Of a stretch of DNA of 15,798 bases, positions 8,501 through 13,939 are shown one piece after another (within the stretch, counting starts at the first letter, position 1; the number at the start of each line of letters is the position of its first letter). The notes beneath the pieces are model-generated. The model searched no databases. It was not told where the DNA came from and saw only the letters and a program-made list of their open reading frames with translations. The stretch spans positions 1 through 15,798 of the forward strand of contig JARFQK010000294.1 in NCBI GenBank assembly GCA_029287815.1. The letters run 5' to 3'. This stretch comes from Gammaproteobacteria bacterium. GTDB taxonomy: Bacteria; Pseudomonadota; Gammaproteobacteria; SZUA-229. The translations under genes and the position numbers were made by a program.

Positions 8501-8698
8501 CGTCTCGGGTGTTTCTTCGAGGTAGCGCTGATAGCTGGCCAGCGCCTTGTCGAGACTGCCATCGATCACCTCCTCCTCGATTTCAATCTCGACCCGCTTC
8601 AGTGTCGCCAGCGTACCCTCGGTGCCGTAGCTGGCGCAGCCCGAGATCACCATCGCGCATACAGCGATCTGAACCGCTCGCAGAGCTCTGTGCCTCAT
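5504..8698 (-). CDS. Giant TPR lipoprotein (1064 residues)
   Basis: Residues 1-21 are a lipoprotein signal peptide with lipobox VISGC (Cys21, then Ala), so an outer-membrane anchor facing the periplasm is expected. After a short helical part, about residues 90-200 are a low-complexity Ala/Ser/Thr/Glu-rich linker. From about 205 to near 1000 the protein is a long superhelix of TPR-like repeats, for example YQLSRAYEETGQIEQAIATL, RRAEYFFTRKRFLDAEEAY, YKRGWAYFKQELYEEALGDF and YQLAEIYYHFSVSLM. The closest style is the BamD/YbgF type of periplasmic TPR, but it is far longer. Its start overlaps the preceding stop (ATGA) and GAAGGTG precedes the ATG, so translation is coupled. Its size would allow it to span much of the periplasm. 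I infer an outer-membrane scaffold for the motor complex; no enzyme motif is seen. Confidence 0.88.
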   Translation of the reverse strand: MRHRALRAVQIAVCAMVISGCASYGTEGTLATLKRVEIEIEEEVIDGSLDKALASYQRYLEETPETAMTPEAIRRLADLKIEKEYSVTADVVSSSPVIDVAEAEPTPQQAPANASPGDAIGSSAGATNPTESFTAPGTAGLDMNSAAAAIFAADQSDASNESGAIADISESEQAFSERATREQNIQTEDSAVVSPTGKAEDLQAAGAMEAIDLYLGLLEKYPLYERNDQVMYQLSRAYEETGQIEQAIATLNVLVKKYPSSRHLDEAQFRRAEYFFTRKRFLDAEEAYQVIINMGKGSAFYELALYKRGWAYFKQELYEEALGDFIAMLDFKIEEGFELEQIQNKTEKKRIDDTYRVISLSFSYLGGAEAIVDFFAKAGPRSYEASVYSHLGEHYLEKRRYQDAAGTYNSFVERNALHKVAPYFNIRVIEIYLKGGFPKLVIESKKKYSNTYGLNADYWRFYDIKEFPVVLAFLKSNLSDLAGHYHALYQDKRLHKKKAENYAEAIHWYREFLKSFPEDEQAPGLNYSLAALMLENKDYRDAALEYERTAYNYPRHEKASEAGYAAVYAYRKYLEVAPASDRVLVKREIIRSSLKFVEHYPEHKNAVVILSAAADMLYELKDYPLAVKTGRQLLEQYPRAEKKLIRSAWLVVAHGSFDLTNYAEAEQAYIQVLELTEAKDKGREKLTENLAASIYKQGEQQRKLEKHREAANHFLRIGKIAPNAKIRPTAEYDAAAALITLKDWTTAATVLVDFRQRYPQNELQPEITKKLAIVYKEKGDLAAAAAEFERIEKETDDVALKREALVQSAELYQTAARLPDAVRVYSKYVRAFPSPVEDAIEVRQKIAEIHLKTNNNKQYLSELKAIVSADAKAGKERTDRTRYLAAKAALVLTEPVMNAFYDVKLVKPFKKNLTRKKQRMKTAIDAFNKLIDYEVSEVTAAATYQLAEIYYHFSVSLMESERPDNLDDLELEQYNLVLEEQAYPFEEKAINVHEKNIELLSIGIYNKWVDKSIAKLAVLMPARYARAEHQNGFVEQLVPSEQQGKSAEKARKHGSDDATAMIGN

Positions 8699-10626
8699 GG
8701 CTGCACCTTCTCATCCACGTTTGCTTCAGCGGCCGACGCCGCTTGCTCCAGCGCCTTTTTCTGCTGCTGCTTGGACGCACGGTCATAGCTTTCAGCCAGC
8801 GCGAATCTGGCCTTGATCTGATACTCTTCGAGTCGCTTGCGACGTCTATCGAGCTCGTTGATCGCCATTTTTTCGAGCACCCTGCCCTGTCTGGCCATAA
8901 TGCGTTTGAGCTTGGCCTCGGTCTCTGTCAGTTGCGTGCGCAGCTTTTGTATCGGTATCGTGTAACCTTCGTAACTCTGCGTAGCCGCCTGGCGCGTACG
9001 CACGAAGGCGCGATATTGTTTATTCAAATCGTCGATCAAGCCGTCGAGATCCTGCAGGTTTTTGTAGGCTTTGGTCAGCCGCTGATCGAATTCAGATTTT
9101 ATGCGCCAATCGAGCAGGCCTCTCAGCCGCCTCAGACGATATAAGGTTTCCTCAGTGACGGCATCCGGGTTTGCCTCAATGTCAACTCTGATTTTCTCCA
9201 GTCGATCGAGTAGTGCCCGTTCATTGGCGGTTGCCAGGTATTCTGGCCGACGTAAGATTAGCAACGACCGAATGCGCTCGTTCAAACGGTCACGCTGCTC
9301 TATGCGCAGGCGCATGCGTGAATCGAGCTTCTTGAACTGCTTTTCAATCCCCGGCAAAAGCGGCTCGTAATACTGCCGGCGCAATTCGATGATGTCCTCG
9401 TACACACTCAGGTTCTGCAACCAGATCGTCAGATGCTGCCTCAGGTCGGCCAGGTCCTTGTAATTCTTGAGCGACTCCTGAAAATCATGCGCAGCCATCA
9501 AGTCGAGGATGTAGCGGGTTTCGGGGCTATCTGGCAGCTCACGCAGGTTGACCACCCAGTTCTTGTCTTTTTCACCCTGTTTGCTGACCAGAGCCGCGAG
9601 AAACTTTCCTTCCCTGATGCTTTTGATGGACGCATCCAGCCTATCAACCTCACGGGCGAACACGTCCATGGCTTTGCCGTACATAATCGCCGCTTTGCCG
9701 TGCACGTTGAGCTTGCTATAGGCATAGGGCACGGCCATCATCGCTTCCTGGACTGAATAGTTGGTCTGCTCGCGTTCATGCAGCAGGCTCCAGGGAACCA
9801 GCGCACGATCATATTTCTTCTGCGCGATTTCTACCCAGCCAGCACCCAGCAGCGCCTTGTTCGAGAAAGGTCCATCGAGCCGGATCCGTGAGAAGTAATA
9901 GCCGGCCTTTTCTGCATCGCCGGAATCGAGATAATAGTTTGCAAGCTTAAGATTACCCTTGTCTTTCAGTGCCAGCACCGCTTCGTCATCAGAAGTGACC
10001 TTGCCCAGGTCATCCAACGTAACGACAGCCTTTTCGGCCTGTGCAGTCTGCAGATAGGCCATCGCAAGGTTGTATTCGACATAGCCACCATAAGCGCCGT
10101 CGTAGCCAAGGTCTTTCAGCAGCGTAATGGCTTCGTCGAATTTGCCGACGGCTACATAGATCTGAGCGCGTAAGAACTGCTCATCGCTCTGTATGTTTTT
10201 TGGTATCTTTCCGTCGATCAGCTCAATTGCATGCAGCGCATTGACATAATCCTGTTTACGATAATACAGTCGAGCAAGTCGGAAAGCGGCTTCGTTACGT
10301 TCAGTCTCAGGCACATTGCTCGCGAGTACGGTTTCTATCGCGCGCCCTGCGCGCAGGTGCATACGGTAGTAGAGTTCGAGATCACCAACGGCGAACTCAG
10401 CCTGGCCGCGGTGCCAGTGGAAGCTGTCCAGTTCCGGCTCATCCAATCCGCGGTGTTGCCCGAGCTCGATATCAAGATGTGAAATTGCCTGAAAAAAATC
10501 GTCCTGGTAGGCGTGATAAAGGATCTCGCCATAGAATATATCGCGCAATTCCTGGTGCGGCCTGACAGACGCGTACGCTGCCAACGGGAACAGCCATAAA
10601 GCTGCGATGAAAAGTCGCAAGCGCAT
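8695..10626 (-). CDS. Periplasmic TPR and coiled-coil protein (643 residues)
   Basis: MRLRLFIAALWLFPLAAYA is a Sec signal peptide cut before SVRPHQELRD; there is no lipobox cysteine. About residues 30-330 hold TPR-like helical repeats (FRLARLYYRKQDYVNALHAI, YNLAMAYLQTAQAEKAVVTL, LANYYLDSGDAEKAGYYFSR). About residues 385-625 are long charged helices of coiled-coil type (IEKQFKKLDSRMRLRIEQRD, LRTQLTETEAKLKRIMARQG), followed by an Ala/Lys-rich tail. I know no named family for the whole chain. Its layout recalls the TPR proteins of the Myxococcus Glt system (GltD/GltE), but similarity is at the architecture level only. It starts 3 bp after the preceding stop with GGTAAGG directly upstream, and its last bases overlap the giant lipoprotein start. 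I infer a soluble periplasmic scaffold. Confidence 0.85.
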   Translation of the reverse strand: MRLRLFIAALWLFPLAAYASVRPHQELRDIFYGEILYHAYQDDFFQAISHLDIELGQHRGLDEPELDSFHWHRGQAEFAVGDLELYYRMHLRAGRAIETVLASNVPETERNEAAFRLARLYYRKQDYVNALHAIELIDGKIPKNIQSDEQFLRAQIYVAVGKFDEAITLLKDLGYDGAYGGYVEYNLAMAYLQTAQAEKAVVTLDDLGKVTSDDEAVLALKDKGNLKLANYYLDSGDAEKAGYYFSRIRLDGPFSNKALLGAGWVEIAQKKYDRALVPWSLLHEREQTNYSVQEAMMAVPYAYSKLNVHGKAAIMYGKAMDVFAREVDRLDASIKSIREGKFLAALVSKQGEKDKNWVVNLRELPDSPETRYILDLMAAHDFQESLKNYKDLADLRQHLTIWLQNLSVYEDIIELRRQYYEPLLPGIEKQFKKLDSRMRLRIEQRDRLNERIRSLLILRRPEYLATANERALLDRLEKIRVDIEANPDAVTEETLYRLRRLRGLLDWRIKSEFDQRLTKAYKNLQDLDGLIDDLNKQYRAFVRTRQAATQSYEGYTIPIQKLRTQLTETEAKLKRIMARQGRVLEKMAINELDRRRKRLEEYQIKARFALAESYDRASKQQQKKALEQAASAAEANVDEKVQP

Positions 10627-10629
10627 GCC

Positions 10630-11172
10630 TTACCAGTCCCTGAACTGAATGTCCTGTTCAGTCGATTCGGGGCCGGCAATTCTAATTTCTACAAATTTAG
10701 GCCCGATCTCCTTGGTCAGGCGATAGCTGCCACTGCGCTTGTATTCACCACCAGCGGGTGCCTTGCCAGCGTAACTGACAACCAGTTCATGTTCACCAGT
10801 TCTGATATTGCCCAGATACAGTCTTTGCACGCCACCCAGATGCAGCGCCTCGAGTTCGCGAAACGAATAAAGATGCTGGGCTACGACTTTGTCATCGAGC
10901 TTGACCTGTACCGAGTCAAGACGGAAATCATCGCCTTCGTGCATCGACAGAAACAAAGACACCTGAGTATTCGAGGGGAATAGCAGCTTCTCCTCGAGTC
11001 GTGCCAGTTCGGCACTAAGATTGAGCACGTCCTTTTTGACATCCTGCACCTGCTCGTCAAGGCTCTTGATCTCCTGGCGTGAGACTTCTTCAGCGTTGAC
11101 AAGGAATGACAACAAAACAGCGAAGATAACACCGCAAAGGCGCAAACCTGTAGTCTGTGCGTGTGTATTCAT
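10630..11172 (-). CDS. Secreted coiled-coil protein, first gene of the motor operon
   Basis: Protein of 180 residues. Residues 1-27 are a Sec signal peptide (core LCGVIFAVLLSFLVNA, cut before EEVSRQ). Residues 32-63 form a coiled coil (heptads in IKSLDEQVQDVKKDVLNLSA). Residues 67-170 look like a compact beta-rich domain: VSLFLSMHEGDDFRLDSVQV, then LGGVQRLYLGNIRTGEHELV. The 'D.V.V.LD...V..HLYS..E...L..GGVQRLY.GN' pattern is one I associate with proteins often found beside such TPR/ExbB clusters. Some are labelled AraC-type regulators in databases, which nothing here supports: there is a signal peptide and no helix-turn-helix. It is followed 3 bp later by the TPR/coiled-coil gene. The ATG at 11172 is the only start upstream of the signal peptide; its ribosome binding site is poor. 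Confidence 0.85.
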   Translation of the reverse strand: MNTHAQTTGLRLCGVIFAVLLSFLVNAEEVSRQEIKSLDEQVQDVKKDVLNLSAELARLEEKLLFPSNTQVSLFLSMHEGDDFRLDSVQVKLDDKVVAQHLYSFRELEALHLGGVQRLYLGNIRTGEHELVVSYAGKAPAGGEYKRSGSYRLTKEIGPKFVEIRIAGPESTEQDIQFRDW

Positions 11173-11222
11173 AATTGAGACCCGTCACGTATACGTCCAT
11201 TAAACACATCACCTTTATCATT

Positions 11223-11248
11223 TGTGTAAGGTTCTACTCATTTACACA
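11223..11248. promoter_or_regulatory. Inverted repeat in the motor-operon upstream region
   Basis: TGTGTAA at 11223-11229 and TTACACA at 11242-11248 are perfect 7-base arms separated by 12 bases, centred about 63 bp before the operon's first ATG. The size and position suit a dimeric repressor or activator site. No regulator can be assigned. Confidence 0.3.
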
Positions 11249-11520
11249 GCCATGAATTAAGATCAGATGATCCATCCATTCCACCACGAGACGAAGTGCA
11301 GGCTGCACCGACAGTGGTTGACACACGCGCCGAGACACACTCAAACGGCTCTGCTGTATGATCGAGGAAGCCCTGAATTCGCGTTTCGCACATCAATACA
11401 TCTCAGCCCTGCGAGGCTTGTGCGAAAAGCTGCCTCGTCAGTCTCTTCATAGTTCAACACCGACGCAGCCGCAAGCTTTTTGGCTAACAGCGATCCCTTT
11501 CTGATCGCCTAATGATGCCG

Positions 11521-11545
11521 AAATATCATAGTTATTATGATATTT
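11521..11545. promoter_or_regulatory. AT-rich perfect palindrome, possible operator
   Basis: AAATATCATA (11521-11530) and TATGATATTT (11536-11545) are perfect 10-base arms around GTTAT, followed by AT-rich DNA to about 11580. It lies about 350 bp upstream of the motor operon and 170 bp downstream of the kinase stop. An AT-only stem is weak as a terminator, so an operator or bent-DNA site is the better guess. Confidence 0.3.
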
Positions 11546-11638
11546 TTCAATATATTATTGTTTTTTTCTATAAACCACATTAACTTCAGGATCTGGCCGG
11601 AGAGGCATTGAATTCGCAGTTGCCGCGATGGTTCGAGG

Positions 11639-11712
11639 CTAGCCCGCATTTCTCACCAGGCGGGCTCCGTCCTTCGCCTGCTCCCGTGATCCTGGTGAGA
11701 AATGCGGGCTAG
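11639..11712. repeat. Perfect 22-bp inverted repeat: mini-element or terminator
   Basis: Bases 11639-11660 (CTAGCCCGCATTTCTCACCA plus GG) are repeated perfectly and inverted at 11691-11712, with 30 bases between them. Both outer ends are CTAG, which could be a 4-bp target duplication around CCCGCATTTCTCACCAGG termini. I remember AGCCCGCATTTCTCACC-like ends from IS1380-type elements, but cannot verify that here. With no gene inside, this would be a MITE or a solo pair of IS ends. It starts 7 bp after the kinase stop, so the RNA hairpin would also end the two-component transcript, although no T-run follows on the minus strand. Confidence 0.65.
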
Positions 11713-11718
11713 TATCAG

Positions 11719-13011
11719 TCAGGTTAGGCTTTCTGACACCGCATCCGGGAAATTGACGTCGATAGCGGTTCCAATTCCGGGGATGCTGTTGATTCCAATC
11801 GGCCAATTGAAACGATCGGAAAGCCGTTTGACGATGGTCAGACCGACGCCATACCCGTTCGACGATGCCGTGTCCCCACGGTGATAGGGCTTGAAGATAT
11901 CATTGACCTGCTGCTGAGGAATACCGCGCCCGCTGTCTTTGATGGTGACACTGCCCTGCTCGATGATGATCTCCACGCCACCCTGCTCTGTGTACTGCAG
12001 CGCATTACGAATCAAGTTGCCGAACAGTATGGCCAACACTTTTTCTGAAGCACGCACCTGAAGCTTGAACCTCGGCCTGAAGCTGATATCGAGTTGCTTG
12101 TCGTTGAGCAATCGAGCGCGGTCGATCTCATCCGCGATGACGTCATTGATTACAACCGTATTGGTCGACAAGGCCTGGTCCGACTCGCGGGCCAGTAGCA
12201 GAAATGCCTCGGTCAGTTCTTCCATATCGGCAATCGCACGCCGTATACGCATAATGGTCGCCTGCGCGGACTTTGACGACGCCTGCTCCGAGGACAACAT
12301 GTCGACCGCTATGGTCATTACAGTCAACGGGCTGCGTAACTCATGACTGGCATCGCGGGTAAAATTGTGCTCGCGTGTGATGAACGCATCGAGACGCTCG
12401 CCAAGGTTGATGATCGCCTCCGACAACACTTTGATTTCATCATTCGTGTCGTATGGAAAATTCTCCAGCTTTAGCGCTGATAAGTCACGCGAGGCGATGT
12501 CGACCTTGTTGAGCTGGTTTGCAAGCCAGCTGACTGGTGATACGGTCTTCTTGCTGAACCGATAGGTCAGCCATAACGACAGGTAAAGGACAATCAGGAC
12601 CAGGGCGAGTGGAAACAGACCGTAGTAGGCGGCAAGCGTATCCACCTGACCACGGTTGTACATCAGGTATAAGGTTTTCCCTTGTTGCTGAGTGTTGTAC
12701 AAGACAAGCTCGGATTCCTCGTATTCATGAAAACCGGGTGCGACAGGCAGGCTTCGCTTTACTACCGATGGCAACCCATCCGGATCGAAGTGGCCGGTCA
12801 GGTTAAAGGTATTTGGGAGAGGAAATGTTTCGTTCTGCTGATAGTTTTTCCAGAAATAGTCCGCCTCCTGCTTGATTGCCTGCTTGATAAGGATCTCTTC
12901 GAGTACGATACTCGCGAAAAAAACGCTGAGCAGCGCAGCCACGCTGATCAATGCGCCCTGTAGCAAAAACGCTCGATTGATCCTGCTAATTAAACCATTA
13001 CTTTTCCACAT
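11719..13011 (-). CDS. Two-component sensor histidine kinase
   Basis: Membrane sensor kinase of 430 residues that should phosphorylate the response regulator encoded just upstream. TM1 is about 17-39 and TM2 about 129-150. Between them is a periplasmic sensor loop of about 90 residues with no family I recognise. A HAMP-like linker follows TM2. The H-box is FTRDASHELRSPLTVM with phospho-acceptor His223. The ATPase part has an N-box GNLIRNALQY (Asn332 and Asn336), a G1 box DSGRGIP (359-365), an F-box at about IFKPYHRG and a G2 box NGYGVGL (385-391), so it looks fully active. The gene overlaps the regulator gene by 14 bp, which implies coupled translation. The stimulus is unknown; an envelope or surface signal is a guess based on the neighbours. 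Confidence 0.95.
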   Translation of the reverse strand: MWKSNGLISRINRAFLLQGALISVAALLSVFFASIVLEEILIKQAIKQEADYFWKNYQQNETFPLPNTFNLTGHFDPDGLPSVVKRSLPVAPGFHEYEESELVLYNTQQQGKTLYLMYNRGQVDTLAAYYGLFPLALVLIVLYLSLWLTYRFSKKTVSPVSWLANQLNKVDIASRDLSALKLENFPYDTNDEIKVLSEAIINLGERLDAFITREHNFTRDASHELRSPLTVMTIAVDMLSSEQASSKSAQATIMRIRRAIADMEELTEAFLLLARESDQALSTNTVVINDVIADEIDRARLLNDKQLDISFRPRFKLQVRASEKVLAILFGNLIRNALQYTEQGGVEIIIEQGSVTIKDSGRGIPQQQVNDIFKPYHRGDTASSNGYGVGLTIVKRLSDRFNWPIGINSIPGIGTAIDVNFPDAVSESLT

Positions 13012-13702
13012 CGGCGTCCACTATCCTGTAACCACTCCCCTGAATCGTATGCAGCAACTGCCGTTCGAATGGCTTGTCGATGACTTTGCGCAGGTTATAA
13101 AGATGACTGCGTAGAGTGTCGCTGTCCGGCAAAATATCACCCCACACTTGACGCTCGAGCTCACGGCGACTGACGACAGCCGGAGACGCGCGCATCAACA
13201 CGGTCAGTATTTTAAAACCTATCGGCGTCAAGCTCAGGTTTTTACCGCCTCGCTGCACAGCCAACGTTGCAGTATCCACTGTCAGGTCGCCGATACTCAG
13301 GGTTTCTTTGGCGGCCTCACCCTTATGTCGCCGTATAAGGGAGCGTAGTCGAGCTTCGAGTTCCTGAATGGCAAAGGGCTTGATCAAGTAATCGTCAGCA
13401 CCCGTGTCGAGACCGGTGATCTTGTCGTGCAGCGTGTCTCTTGCTGTCAGCATAATGACGGGGGTGTCGCGGCGTGCTTCGTTACGCAGCTTCCGACAGA
13501 CCTCAAGCCCATCCATACCCGGCAGCATCAGGTCGAGAATGATCGCATCGTACTCATGGCTGACTGCCAGGTGCAGGCCGGTAATACCATCCGCCGCATA
13601 ATCGGCATCAAAACCTCTGCTGTCGAGATATGCCATCACCATTTCGGCAATGTCCTTGTGATCTTCGATCAGCAGCAGCGTAGGTCGTGTATCAGCAGCC
13701 AT
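12998..13702 (-). CDS. OmpR-family response regulator
   Basis: Cytoplasmic DNA-binding regulator of 234 residues. The receiver domain (about 9-120) has the acidic pair Glu13/Asp14, phospho-acceptor Asp57 (DAIILDLMLPGMDG), Thr86 (MLTARD) and Lys108 (YLIKPF). The C-terminal winged helix (about 136-228) shows LSLTPIGFKILTVLM, the recognition region SDTLRSHLYNLRKVIDKPF and the wing TIQGSGYRIVD, typical of OmpR/PhoB. All key residues are present. Its partner is the kinase overlapping its 3' end. Regulators of this class bind direct repeats about 11 bp apart, and such an array is found in front of the upstream DUF4397 lipoprotein gene. That gene is therefore a likely target (inference). The ATG at 13702 has only a weak AAAG upstream, so translation may depend on the short ORF before it. 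Confidence 0.95.
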   Translation of the reverse strand: MAADTRPTLLLIEDHKDIAEMVMAYLDSRGFDADYAADGITGLHLAVSHEYDAIILDLMLPGMDGLEVCRKLRNEARRDTPVIMLTARDTLHDKITGLDTGADDYLIKPFAIQELEARLRSLIRRHKGEAAKETLSIGDLTVDTATLAVQRGGKNLSLTPIGFKILTVLMRASPAVVSRRELERQVWGDILPDSDTLRSHLYNLRKVIDKPFERQLLHTIQGSGYRIVDADVEK

Positions 13703-13704
13703 CT

Positions 13705-13773
13705 TTATGCGGCCTCAGTCTGGATCTTGCGGCGGTTATCACGATAGTAGCGCGGAGTAGTCAGATACAGCAT
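13705..13773 (-). CDS. Possible 22-residue leader ORF before the response regulator
   Basis: ATG at 13773 is preceded by CAGG with a 5-base gap. The frame reads MLYLTTPRYYRDNRRKIQTE plus AA, then stops 2 bp before the regulator ATG. The peptide is basic and rich in Arg and Tyr, with no known family. The regulator itself has a poor ribosome binding site, so the ORF could provide translational coupling. It may equally be chance; only the ribosome binding site and spacing support it. Confidence 0.3.
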   Translation of the reverse strand: MLYLTTPRYYRDNRRKIQTEAA

Positions 13774-13897
13774 TTTAGCCTGTTTTGTCGTTTTAGTTGT
13801 CAGCAACACCGCGACAGCGACACCGGCATGCATTCGGCGCTCTGGACTTACGGGCATCAGTGGCCTGTCGGCTCGTTTCCCAGGTTCGAAGGCAGAG

Positions 13898-13930
13898 AAC
13901 ACCCGCAGGTACCGGGCACCTGCGGGTGTT
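13898..13930 (-). terminator. Hairpin terminator after the DUF4397 lipoprotein gene
   Basis: AACACCCGCAGGT (13898-13910) and ACCTGCGGGTGTT (13918-13930) are perfect 13-base arms around a 7-base loop. The outer pair G13897/C13931 extends the stem to 14 bp. It begins 9 bp after the lipoprotein stop. Only a short T-poor tail follows on the minus strand, so termination may be partial and allow read-through into the two-component genes. Confidence 0.65.
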
Positions 13931-13939
13931 CGGTCCGGC

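Larger units (their letters stand above)
11173..11718. other. Intergenic region holding the motor-operon promoter
   Basis: No credible gene is present; the plus-strand frame at 11267-11452 has no ribosome binding site or recognisable product. The operon promoter must lie here but no good -35/-10 pair is visible. Possible control sites are an inverted repeat TGTGTAA (11223-11229) / TTACACA (11242-11248) 51 bp before the operon start, and an AT-rich palindrome at 11521-11545. A pair of interleaved stems occupies 11384-11437: TTTCGCACA/TGTGCGAAA, with CGAGGC/GCCTCG crossing it. The left part (about 11511-11580) is very AT-rich, and the end is the perfect inverted repeat listed separately. Confidence 0.5.

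Noticed and set aside
10630..11172. Naming the first operon gene an AraC-type regulator
   Set aside because: The product has a signal peptide and a coiled coil and shows no helix-turn-helix; it is an exported protein.
11318..11362. Plus-strand promoter from TTGACA (11318) and TATGAT (11357)
   Set aside because: The boxes are 33 bases apart, too far for one promoter, and no plus-strand gene follows.
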